A stretch of 64,000 nucleotides of DNA, taken from contig JBAIAA010000024.1 in assembly GCA_037893245.1 (NCBI GenBank), positions 124,001-188,000 on the forward strand, read 5' to 3'. The stretch is from Crossaster papposus (Eukaryota; Echinodermata; Asteroidea; Velatida; Solasteridae). The notes beneath the pieces were generated by a model. That model ran no database searches, had not been told where the DNA came from, and saw nothing but the letters and a program-made list of their open reading frames with translations. The position numbers and the translations under genes were made by a program. This document shows, piece by piece, positions 13,760-24,676 of the stretch. How positions within the stretch are numbered: the stretch's first letter is position 1; each line of letters opens with the position of its first letter.

Positions 13760-16667
13760 TGGGGAGAAATAGCTAATCTGAACTTCAAATCATTGTTTCA
13801 ATTTTCTTCATTTTATTTACTTTGAATGCTCTGCAAAGTCAACTTATTCAATTCATACACTAAACAAACATAGTAAATCAAATAGCAACGAATTTAGACA
13901 AATTTTCTATCATCAGAAGGTTGAAAATAAAACATCAACAGGACACTCATTTTTTGAAATTTAACAAAATCTAAGACCTATTTCACACTTCTAAAAATAG
14001 ACTCTGGCAAAAGGGAATTATACAGTCAAGTTAAACAGAAATAACGAAAACTACACAATTCACCAGATTATCAATCTCGTGGAAAACAAACCTTGAAATT
14101 ACAATTTTTGCTGGTACACCGATAATAAATTTGATGGCATAACATAGTAAAGTACTGCTCTTGGTTCTCTCGGGTCATTACTTTTATATAGTAAAAGCAA
14201 TGATTGATATAAACGATCGTCTTAATTAAACCCATTTCCTTTTATAGTGCAGACCAGATCAACTGGATTTATGGGCTGGATGTAAGCGATTGGGGGGAAA
14301 GTAATTAAAGTTCATCCTTTGCGGGCAAACGATTCAAAATCTGCCGAAGATAATTTCTCTACGTCTGATTTTATTGCAAATGACATTTGTGGCAAAGAAC
14401 AGATTATTTTACTACATGTAGATACGAGAGTAAAGGTCATCTTTCGTCTTTCTTTAAAGCACGAGCATGTTCGTAAAAAAAGCAGTTGCAGCAGTTTTAG
14501 TTATATTGACAAGTATATTATTGTAAACAGTGCCCCTCCCAAACATAAATGTGCAATTATATATTTTTAATACAATGCATTAACAATTAATAGATTTTTG
14601 AAAATTATTACGATTTTGCAAACACAACATGTACGTAGCATTAGCCAACAGTGCATCGGCGCAAGATTAATGCTAAGTCAAGCATGTCTCATAGCGACGC
14701 AATATATTCCTTCTCAAGTACTAGATTGGGGTCGCCGGTATACACGAACGCGTCACACGGCGGTCAGGTTTGCCCAAATAAGCACGGCGGGAAGGATGAT
14801 TCACTATAAACAACAATACGCTTTCTCCTACCGTGGCCTTGCATGTCTGGCTGAAGCAGTTAGTCCAGTCATTTTAATCTAGTTCATGTAATAGATGGAT
14901 GATGTAAAGTGGAAATGAGTTCAGACGATAGCAAGAGGCAGTGTATATTGTACACACTACTACGACAGCTTTCCGCGATGCACGACGATCGTACATATAC
15001 AAGCCACAAGACTTCGGTGTTGACTACATTGCAAGATGGCCGCCGTCTATTAAGAACGATGCATTGGATTACATGTAAAGCAATCTTAGATGTGTAGCAT
15101 TGGTTGCTCATTTTCCATCGGCATAGTAACGCGACGTCATTGTACTGGCGTATTTCACATTTGGTTGGCCTTACGTCTTTGAATGACATGTAATCGCAAC
15201 AAAGGATAGAAATTGCTGGGCCTAATCATGTTCGGAAGATTCCCAATTGTTTATGACAGGTGTATTCATTTCTGATGCAACCCAATCCCGGTGTGACTGG
15301 TATACGGGACATGATTTTCATCATGGGCGTCCAATTCAATTTGTTTTATTATCCAAGTATGCATCTGTGCTGTAACTGCAAGTAGATTGCCATTGGGTTT
15401 TATAATAATATGCAGTGTGACAGTCAACTCATTTTCAAATATTTGTTCATGCATCTTTCCATGTGCAGTTGACCATTTGCATTAAATTAAAGAAAACTTA
15501 TCGGGGAGAACGAATGATTACGATTTGGTCCATTGAAAAATATCTATATCGTATCATTTGATATACAATCTAAAACTTAAAACAAACTGCCAAACCCAGT
15601 CAATTCCTTAAAGGCTGGAGCTTGATTTCCTAATTTTTACTGATCTAGATTTTAAAGTGACGATGGTCCCTTCAGGAAAATAAAAATACCAATCGAGTTC
15701 AACTTAAAGGAATGTGTTTATTTGTAAATTTATAAGATGGAATGATTATAAAATTTTGGAGTACAGCCATCTCAAGAATTTTCTCGCAACAGCAAGTGCT
15801 GGGGGTCTGATGATATGTTTTAACAGCTGGCAACGAACGGAGCTAGAAATGGCAAAGAACAAAGCAGATGCCCTTTCTTTGAATCATTGGCTTTCTTGGC
15901 TAGTCCAGATTAATTCGTTTCATGTTCATGTTATTGTAATTCTTAAAGTTTAATTCTGTATGTTCCAAACAGTTCACAGAGGCTGGTTTATATATGCGAA
16001 CGCAAATGGATTTTGACATTGCAAGACATTTGCTGCGAAATTTGGAGTTGAAATGTGTTCAACTATTATGAATTCAGTGCAAAAACTTGTTCCGATGTCA
16101 TAAATTCATGGTTAGTGTTGCAGCCTTTTCACCAATGATTTGTTTAATAGCAACTGGTGTTTTATATCCTCAAATATTCCACACACAAATTGGGGTTGCC
16201 TTCAAACCCCCGGTATCATCGATCAAGCTTGGGTTTAAATGAAGGCATGGTCTCTTCAATTTGAGGGAATTGTTTTATTTCATTATCTTTTTAACAAGTA
16301 CAAGCAAGCCAACAAAGTTACCCTAATTAAAAAACATGTGGTTTGGGCAACAATAAAGAGGGATACTTTCTTCTAAACTGAACCATACTGTAGCTCAGTG
16401 ACTGAACACAGCTGCAGTGCCAGGATCAAGCAAGGCCTCTATACATGGGTTCAGCTGGCAATCATGAGGCGACAAGTGTACTAATAACCTGCGACAATTA
16501 CAACACTCAACCACTTCATATTAATGTTCTAATAATGCTTTGTGGAAACCAGACAACCCAAAATACAAGTCAGATTACTAGGCTAGTCTCAATATAACAC
16601 AAGCACATAATGATTTCTTTTTGGAAGCTGGCCAATTTTGCGACAATAAATCCTGGTGACTATATCT

Positions 16668-17039
16668 TTAAAGGTCGGATACACCAATTGCAGATATTAA
16701 AAAAAATTCCCGAATTATTAAGAAATATCTTACTTATTTGAAAGTAAATAATGATTCCAGGCATCCAGCATAATGATTGTGCTAGAATCCTGCAATTGTT
16801 GCAAAAATTAAATTTTATACAAAAAAAATCACAATTGCCAGACAGCTATCGAGAAAATAAAACTGCCCGATGACGGTTGAAAATGAACGCCGTTTCTTTT
16901 TTCTCGGCATCCATGTTTGTACAAATTCAAAGAGGTCAGTTAAACGATATTTACTATAAATTGTAACCTCCATAATCAACCCATTCATGACAATTCCGGC
17001 AATTAAACAAAAAATGGTGTATCCTACATGTACCTTTAA
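16668..17039. mobile_element. TTAAAGG-type MITE, copy 2
   Basis: Same family and orientation as 4843-5229, but more diverged. The left end is TTAAAGGTCGGATACACCAA. The right end reads TGGTGTATCCTACATGTACC then TTTAA, with a small insertion (CATGTA-like) inside the terminal repeat. Interior blocks are shared, including GAATTATTAAGAAATATCTT and GATATTTACTATAAATTGTA. Confidence 0.82.
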
Positions 17040-18419
17040 CTGTAGACACTAGATTAAGGCTTTTTCAAGTGACTTTTTGCGAAAGTGGCCTCAAATGGCT
17101 TCATCTTTTATTATCAAGCAATTTCTGTAATGGTACATTTATAGCATGCAATCAGGTATAAAGACAAGCTATTGCAGTGGGTTTTTTTCACAACTGAGGA
17201 ACTAGAAATAGAATAATGAACATGTGTATGAAATGAAAATCCTGTTCGATCAACTTCTAAATAAAAAGGAAACTCGTGTATATTCATCGTAAAAAACATG
17301 TGGCAGGGAAGAAAAAAAAAAACAATCTGCACCAATTGGTTAGATGCACAAGATAACTGTACAAATAAGACCTAATGCTGTGAAAAAAACAAGTCATTTG
17401 TGTAGTTGTGAAAAGTATCGACAAATGTGTCGGGATACACACATTAATCGTAATCCTGACCGGAAATTTCAGGCGTTTTGACATACATGTATAACATGAA
17501 CTGTGCTGAACATTTCCTGTTTTGTCAACCATCATCGTGATGGGATAGTCAATAAAACGGTACAAGCTCGTTCCACCTACAGTATTATGAAAGTAAATGA
17601 AAAAGCTCACTTTGTACGTAGATTGTGTTCACATACACACTCAATAATAGCACACTAAAACATTGACTATGCTGGAGAGAATAAGCCAATATTTAATGAA
17701 CGATTCACAATCCATGGCGGAGGGTTGAATTTAGAAGCTTATTTCCTCAAAAAGGATCCACAGTCGTGTTGTCTGTTGGACAACGGGCAATGCACATGGA
17801 TCATGCCTGGCTGTAGTGCATGTCATAGAGTCGGCCATATTGTACTTGGTTTTTGTAGTGTGCATGTACACGAGTGGACATGGAATGGAGTGCGTGTACA
17901 CACTCTATTACGACTGTCAATCTCAACCGACAATGGCATGGATGGAAAAGTAATTACTGGAATCAATACAAATTGAAAACCAAATCTATGAAAAGAATAC
18001 TGTTTCTTTTTAAATGACCACAGTCATTAGAATAACATGCTGTCTCTTTTTGAAACAAAATTATCTTATTAAATGTTTTACTATCATTCTTCTTTATTCA
18101 CAGAACAGGATTTAAATTTGGGAAAATTATTTAGGAAAATTTATTCTAAAATAATGGAAGGTTGCTCTTGTTTGTTTTAGATCACAGAAGCAAAATTATC
18201 CAAGTCTAAAAGTTGTTAAAATGCATTGACAGTTTTCCATTTGTTGTCAAGGTGAAAATAAATGACCACCTAAATTTCTCTTTTTGGAGGTGACCATAAA
18301 ATAACAGGACACTTTCTATCTACTCATTATCATAATGGGTCCTTTGTGAACACCACTACTACTACTACCACTAGCCCTGTGGTGTTTTTTTGTCAAGGAA
18401 ACTAAAAAGCTAGTATACT

Positions 18420-18750
18420 GTGTGAGAATTGGGGCAAGCACACTTTGTCCATGGTGCGGGGCCACTACACAATGGGCCCCGCGCCAAGGTCTACCCATGG
18501 CGCGTGCCGACCACGTGCGGCAATGCAAGGGTCGATACTGATGGGCTTAGCTGGGGTCCAACTCGGGTTACGTGCCCCCGTGTGTGTACTGATTGACGGG
18601 TGGCACGCTTCGAGAGCCAGACATGGCCCACACAGCACCCCCGGCACGCGACCGTATACGGAGAGAGTCGCGTGGCACAACACTACACCGAGCATGGGGA
18701 CTAAACTTTGTCAAGGACACGGCGATAAAATGGCTTATCAGCTGCTGCCG
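18420..18750. other. GC-rich patch with overlapping ORFs on both strands
   Basis: About 330 bp clearly richer in GC and CpG than its surroundings, containing palindromic pieces such as GGGGCC/GGCCCC and CCATGG. ORFs of 76-120 codons occur in both orientations but show no recognisable domain. It could be an old mobile element, a regulatory CpG patch or an exon of unknown type. Confidence 0.35.
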
Positions 18751-19567
18751 GCTGCTGCTATACGACTTGAAACCCGGAACTTTCTGCATGTACAGTGTGG
18801 TTTTTGACCACAGGTTTTTGTTTGCCTTCGCTGGTTTCAAAGAAAGCATTTAGGCCAATATACTGCAGAATTTTACAATTTACTTAAGCCTAAATCTTTT
18901 CTAAATCTTTTCCCTCAAGGTTGAGAATTTAGGCTTTATACTGGTCAGTTTCACTTTGTGGTTGGTAATTTAAACATGGTCTCGCTTGTCTCGGGGTGCC
19001 TGGTTTGTATATGAAAAGTTTGGGGAGGAAATGACAAATTTCTGAGTTGGGGTCTACGTGTACATGTAGGATTATACTAAGGACCTATGTCTACTTCTGC
19101 AAATACAATTTTTAATGGCGACTAGACTATACGTAATAAAATACACAATCAATAATCATGACACACGAGTTTAAACATTACATTTGACCAATCAACATTG
19201 AGCCTCATAAACCTAACCATGCTAACCAACTAGTCTATTTCCTATTTGCATTGTTTGAAAGCAACTTTAACCATTTTCAATGCGACACTAGTGAACAGAA
19301 TTTTGTAGAAGTAAAACAAAATGGTAGGCCGTGCAGTAGACAAAAGGCCTTTCGAAGTTCCCAACGTCAATTTATTTCCCCCGGTAACACAAACACCGGT
19401 CTCTGTTAATGTTGACAATTCATTGGTCTTGTCCTCTAAAAATCGAGGAAACATTGTTGGATATTCCTTAAAGGTTTAAAAATACACAGAGGCAAAAAAT
19501 GAGAGTCGAGCACAAATATTACGAGTTGACAGTAGCGGAAAACGCACGTGCTTTTTGTTTAACTTAC

Positions 19568-19670
19568 CTATCTGAACCCGCGTAATCGTCCGAAGACCTG
19601 GTAAACTCCGTGGATTGGTACACACAATTCATGCAAGCGGCGGGGTCAACTCTTGACCAAGGCTCCGTCA
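19568..19670 (-). promoter_or_regulatory. Candidate 5' non-coding exon/donor for ELAV (speculative)
   Basis: On the minus strand the sequence leading to 19568 ends CAGATAG and is followed by GTAAGTTAAAC, a strong match to a splice donor. It lies in a CpG-containing patch upstream of the ELAV first coding exon and in the right orientation. ELAV genes commonly have a 5' non-coding exon, and the coding exon here appears to begin with an acceptor. There is no transcript evidence, the left boundary of the exon is arbitrary, and a match this good can occur by chance in 16 kb. Confidence 0.2.
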
Positions 19671-20574
19671 GGGTGCTAATCCGAGAAATGTCGCCCTGGG
19701 TTTATCAGCGATACAAAAATCGGCTCCCGTGTTAACCAGGGACCCGACTTGGAATGGAAATACTCGCGTGAGTCAGAATGACTGTATATTTGTTTCTTCG
19801 GAGACGGTGTGGAGAGATTACGAAGTAGTTTTTTGGCCTGTCGTAAAAATACAACGATACGGGGTGACCTCACCAGTTACTAGACTTATCCCTAACAATA
19901 CGAAAATGTCTTCTCCACTATCAATGCTGTATTAAACACTACACAGCAGTAAGCACTAAAAGCTGCCCTAGGTGGCCGACGCAAAATTATCAGTTGCAAA
20001 CGAAGGGGAAAACGGCTTAAATAAGGGAAATTTTCGGTACAACGAAATGACTTGTCAACTCCTACAGATAACACAACGTACGGATATGATGTGTGTACCG
20101 AACAAAAATACAGACAACGTGCAGTATTGGCTTTTATACCGTAGGGACGGATCACGCACCAGCTGGCCGTCAGATGAATATCACTACGCCGCATAATTAG
20201 ATTGTGATTTGTCAGTGATGTCGCGTGTCGGTGATGTTCGTCTGTTTACGTCGGAATATAATGAATAATAATTGTCTTCCATCAGAAAAATGCAATGGAT
20301 TTCCTCACCATTTACAATTTTTTTTACCCTCAAATATTTTTGGCTGATACCGTTTCTTTTGTCAACTAACGAGTTGCGATAAAAATCAATTTAGACTTCA
20401 TTTGGCATTTTGATGTGAATACAGCAGGCCTACGTTTAATAACCATTAATTTCTTTTAAATCTGACCACACTGAGACATGTAAAGACTCAACTAATTATT
20501 TTTGTTGTGCCGACTTCGCAATAATAATTTATTTTTAATAATTATTATTTCTATATTTATTTATTTTATTATAT

Positions 20575-20823
20575 TTTATTCAACATCCAACAGCGCTATA
20601 GCGCCAATTACAGAATGGATAAGTGAGAGAAGACAATATAAAGAAGTTACAGTTTTAAAGGGGGGGGGGGGGGCAAGCAGTGGTGGAACACTTTTGAAAA
20701 GGGAGGGGGGCAGAAGAATATTCTGGGGAAAAACCAACGGAATCAGGCAGAAACTGAAAATCCACAAAATAAGGCAGGGACTGATAACCAAATCCACATA
20801 TTGACTAAGGCAGAATTCGAAAC
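20575..20823 (-). mobile_element. SINE of the same family, minus strand, 5'-truncated
   Basis: Reverse complement shows a decayed B box (GTTTCGAATTC), then CAATATGTGGATTTGGTTAT, CCCCAGAATATTC and TTCTCTCACTTATCCATTCT, and an AT-rich tail. A G14 run interrupts the body at 20660-20673. The B-box end abuts the foldback MITE at 20823-21066. Confidence 0.75.
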
Positions 20824-21066
20824 CTGAGCCAATTTCATAGAGCTGCTAAGCACAACAATTTGCTTAGCATGAAAATTTGTCTTTGGCAAAAACAAGATTA
20901 CAGACCAAATTTTCACGTGATTTTCGATTGATAATCAGCTGCAGTGGTTTTTGGCTTACTATGAAAAACACGTAGAATTTTGGCTGGTAACCTGTTTTTA
21001 ATGAGCAAGACTTTTTTGTGCTAAGCAAATGTTTGTGCTTAGCAGCTCTATGAAATTGGGCCCAGG
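20823..21066. mobile_element. Foldback MITE, copy B, inserted at the edge of a SINE
   Basis: Long terminal inverted repeats: GCCAATTTCATAGAGCTGCT at the left and AGCAGCTCTATGAAATTGGG at the right. The interior shares ACCAAATTTTCACGTGATT and ACACGTAGAATTTTGGCTG with copy C in opposite orientation. The left end abuts the B-box end of a minus-strand SINE, suggesting nested insertion. Confidence 0.83.
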
Positions 21067-21268
21067 TCACAGCGGTGAAAGACAAGGAAAGAATCGCTAC
21101 GCCAATGTGATATGTGATATATATATAATAGTTTATCATTTGAAATCCATACGAACTGTACACAATAAAATAACACTTTTACAGTCGTATAAACGAACTA
21201 TAGGGCCTATGGTGTGTTTTTTATTACAAAAATACATTTTAGTCTGTTCTTTTCCTTTCCACCCTCCA

Positions 21269-21318
21269 CCCCCCCCCCCCCCCCCCCCCCCCCCAATTAA
21301 AAAAAAAAGGGGGGGGGG
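21269..21318. repeat. C26 tract, short A-rich spacer, G10 tract
   Basis: C run 21269-21294, spacer AATTAAAAAAAAAA, G run 21309-21318. The two tracts can form a hairpin of about 10 G:C pairs. Poly-proline and poly-glycine ORFs over it are not genes. Confidence 0.85.
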
Positions 21319-24234
21319 TGATAAATCCAGCATGTAAATTTCAATCGTGCACGCAATTCCGTGTTATTATTACAAAACGCACACTTCACCCACTAACTTC
21401 CCTTCTGCGAGTGAGGGCGCAAGTCCTCCATAGCGGTGGAGGCAGAATTTCTCCAGGATGAGCCAGTTTCTGAAACTTTCATGTGCGAAAGGCGATTCTC
21501 ATTTTATCAAAGAGAGTTATAAACATATTTCTTGTACTGTTAAGCGACATTTTGTGGAACTTCCTGAACATAGAGTTTTGTTGTAAAACTAACACTTTCT
21601 GGGTACTACTTTTTATTGTTACATTTATATCCATTGTCAAGGGCCACACAATCTCATGCGTACGCGCGCAGTGTAGTGCTAGTGTATACATAAAACCGCC
21701 TTTAGTCAATTCGATTCTATAATGTATACATTGTATATAATACGGGTAACAAGTTTGCAAATTAAAGGTCTCGAACTTTATTTGTTTAATACACGATCAA
21801 TGACAGCCAACAAAGTAAATAGCCTACATGTAATAGTCTTTGAATATTATGGAACCAATCTTTTCATGAATACCTGCCGCCTGTTGCACGCTTTTTACGG
21901 CATTGTTTGCAGAAAAAAATTGTTAAAAAGTTCATACCTATTTTCTATTATTAATTAAGATGATCTGGCACTACATGTATATTATTATTATTTAGGAATG
22001 AATTGGGATGCCACACCCCGGCTTTTTCACATTTCAACTGGGTTTTATGCAAATTCTCGTAGTTTCATAAGCCCAATGTGCTAAATACGTTAATTCCGTT
22101 TGGACTTAAGCCAGTGCCCCTCCCCCCTTCAATTCTGGAAAAGATGAATTGAAACTCAGAATATTTCAGATAATTCAGAAGTTATTTAACCATTCCTCTA
22201 GAGATAAACCCAATTTGCATTAAAAGGACAAAAACGTAAACGTGTAGTGTAGCACAGTCTAGTCACGAACAAAAATAACTCCAAGCTGTGTGTGACAACG
22301 ATCAAATTCAAACAAAGGTGCATGAAAAAAACAGCCGAATTCCAAATTCCAAACGCAGCTCTGAATTCACTGCTTTGAATACATGGCCCGTTTTATGTCA
22401 TGGCTTCGGCATTAATGCAGATTTTATCCAGTGGATTTGTAAACCGCAATACTGATTTACTGTGCAGTTGTCACTTCTACGTTGATATTTTTTCATTTTT
22501 AGCGAAATTTCATTTGTTGTTGATTTGTTATTTTCACAACTGTGTCAATTGGTTGTTTTACCTGTCATTTTATGACATGATATTAACGTAAATCAATATT
22601 TTGTCAATTTCGAATGATGGGATTTTGCTTTACACCGATTTACAGGTGCTATGGTCAGCTACCACTGACAGTTGGTTGTTTTACAAATGTCCATCTTATC
22701 AGAGACGGTGTCCAGTAGAACCAACCATATTATACCTGCTTCTTCTGCAGGCACCGAATCAAAATCATGTTGATGGTGTCTTGTATCCATATCAAGCAGT
22801 GAATCCCATCCATACGAGAGATTTTACCGGGAACTCCACGAATTTGTCCACGGTATACAAAATCGGTGAAGTCCTCATGCAGACCGTCGATGTACATGTA
22901 CATGTACGTGTACCTTGTTTCTGTACTGGCCCGCCGGCAAGTCGTCATCACGGCCAACTCTATACAGTTCTGTCGACTAAGAGATTCAAAACTTGGTTTG
23001 ACACCGCCGGTACTAAGTGGCGTTTTACTTATCAAGGGAGAAGCCAAGAATTACTAACCCTACTCCAAATGAATTATTGCTGACAATAACTCCCGGGCGC
23101 CTTCGTGCCCGAAATGTAAAACAATGCCCTTTTGTTTTTATTCAGCAGGTGTTTGAAGACAGGGATTAAAAATTATACTTTGAGTTTGAGCGATTAGAAA
23201 TACCGGCGTGGTAATTCTAACATGTATAAACCTGACATTTATTATGGTGATCGTACAAAATGTACCGGATTTTCTTGAAAAATGACAACACCGTCCATTT
23301 TTTTCATATTAGGGCCTGTCACATTTCAAAATAAAACTAACGTAATTTCCGTATTTAATGCCTTTGCTTCGTTCTCGCACGACTGTAAATAAGACAGTAT
23401 GGCCGGCCGGGCAGGCCGATAGCGAATTACTACCGGTATGTCAGTACGACAGACACAATGCAACCCGTTGATTGTTGCAGCCTTGCATGTCCAGATTGGA
23501 AGACTTTGAGCCATTATTATGCAAATTACGAGGCATTTTATAGCAATTCCATTGGTCTCTTGGCGCGTGCGGCACCCGACCGACAGGTGTTTTTTTGTAA
23601 ATCGTGAGTGGTTGGAATTAAAAAAAAAACACCTTCAGAAAGTAGTTCCGATTGTAAGACTTTGGAAAACATCCAGTTTTTTGTGGCTTGAGCGAAAACA
23701 GTGTATTTTGTGGTCATTTTATGAACTATTTTTACATTTCACTCGTGCAAACTGAAGTGTTCCGCCAGCTGCGTTGCGTTTATATTTCTTCAAACTTGTT
23801 GTTTTGTTAGGGATTGAAGTGAACTTTTTGAATAGTACAAGTTTAGCCTACAGTCTAGATAATTTAATATAAATCACCTCTGCTGATAATTCTTTTTCTG
23901 TTATTTTATGGGAAACATTCAATTTAATTAAATACATGTATCTTTTATAACTTTTGAAAAAATCGCGCTAGGATCGAAACACCAGACCCAAGTTTATTTT
24001 AATATTGTTAAAGATTTGCTCGAACTTATTAATTGTTGGTCATAAGTACATGTAGTAGTAGTATCAGGGCCGGTTTTACAGCGCTCCTAAAACAATGTTT
24101 CTGTCGATTTTGAGTGGATTTTGGTGGCTAAATCGAACGAAATCCATAACTGACTATTTATAAAACTGCGTGGAACGGTTACAATTGTTCCAAACTTAGG
24201 ACATGCTTTTGAATAATACTATATCGTGTATAGA

Positions 24235-24522
24235 GAAGTCAGGTTGGCGTTAGCGGTTCTTTCCTCGCCTTTCACCGCTATGACCCGGGTTCGAACCCCA
24301 CCTGGGCCAATATGTGGATAGGGTTTTCAGACCCTGCCTGTTTCCCTAGGTTTTCCCCAGAATATTGGTTTCTCCCACCTCTGAAACTGTACCTTCTTCT
24401 CAATAATTATCTCTACATGTTTCTTCAGGCTTGCGAGTTACAGTGCCTAGAGCCCTTTTGAGGGATCTTTTGTTTCATTACCAGACAGAATTAATAATAA
24501 TAATAATAATAATAATAAATTA
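24235..24522 (+). mobile_element. tRNA-derived SINE, near full length
   Basis: The head has an A-box-like TGGCGTTAGCGG (24245-24256) and a B box GGTTCGAACCC (24288-24298), the spacing expected of a tRNA-like pol III promoter. A body follows containing CCAATATGTGGATAGGGTTT and CCCCAGAATATTGG, and it ends in (AAT)n at about 24489-24522. Related bodies lie at 20575-20823 and 45840-46070. It ends about 130 bp before the AGBL4 start codon. Confidence 0.85.
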
Positions 24523-24606
24523 ATAGAGGGTGCGTGATAATTAATGGGAAAAAAAGTTTGATCCGATTTCTGTCGCGTCTAGTAGACGGCTGTTGCGCGG
24601 AAAACT

Positions 24607-24663
24607 TTTTATACAGAAAATAGCCGTCGTGTTTGCCCGAATCCATCCAAAATGGCGGACAAG
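24607..24663 (+). promoter_or_regulatory. AGBL4 start region: TATA-like motif and TISU/YY1-like start context
   Basis: TTTTATAC lies near 24607-24614 and the start codon is in CAAAATGGCGGA at 24648-24659. The latter departs from the TISU consensus (SAASATGGCGGC) at two positions and also resembles a YY1 site. TISU works with very short 5' UTRs, which agrees with the closeness of the TATA-like motif. The assignment is by motif only. Confidence 0.4.
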
Positions 24664-24676
24664 CCACCAGACTCGG
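24652..24676 (+). CDS. AGBL4: AGBL4 exon 1 (coding part)
   Basis: It encodes MADKPPDS plus the first base of Gly9, followed by a perfect GTGAGT donor at 24677. The ATG lies in CCAAAATGGCGGAC, close to both a YY1 site and the TISU start context. The start was chosen because the reading frame joins exon 2 without a stop and gives a short acidic leader, as in vertebrate CCP6. The transcription start is unknown. A TATA-like TTTTATAC sits about 45 bp upstream, which would leave only a very short 5' UTR. Confidence 0.85.

Noticed and set aside
22601-23083. 160-codon ORF on the plus strand with a 105-codon antisense ORF
   Set aside because: No recognisable domain, no splice context or repeat relatives seen, and long ORFs on both strands suggest a stop-poor stretch rather than a gene.
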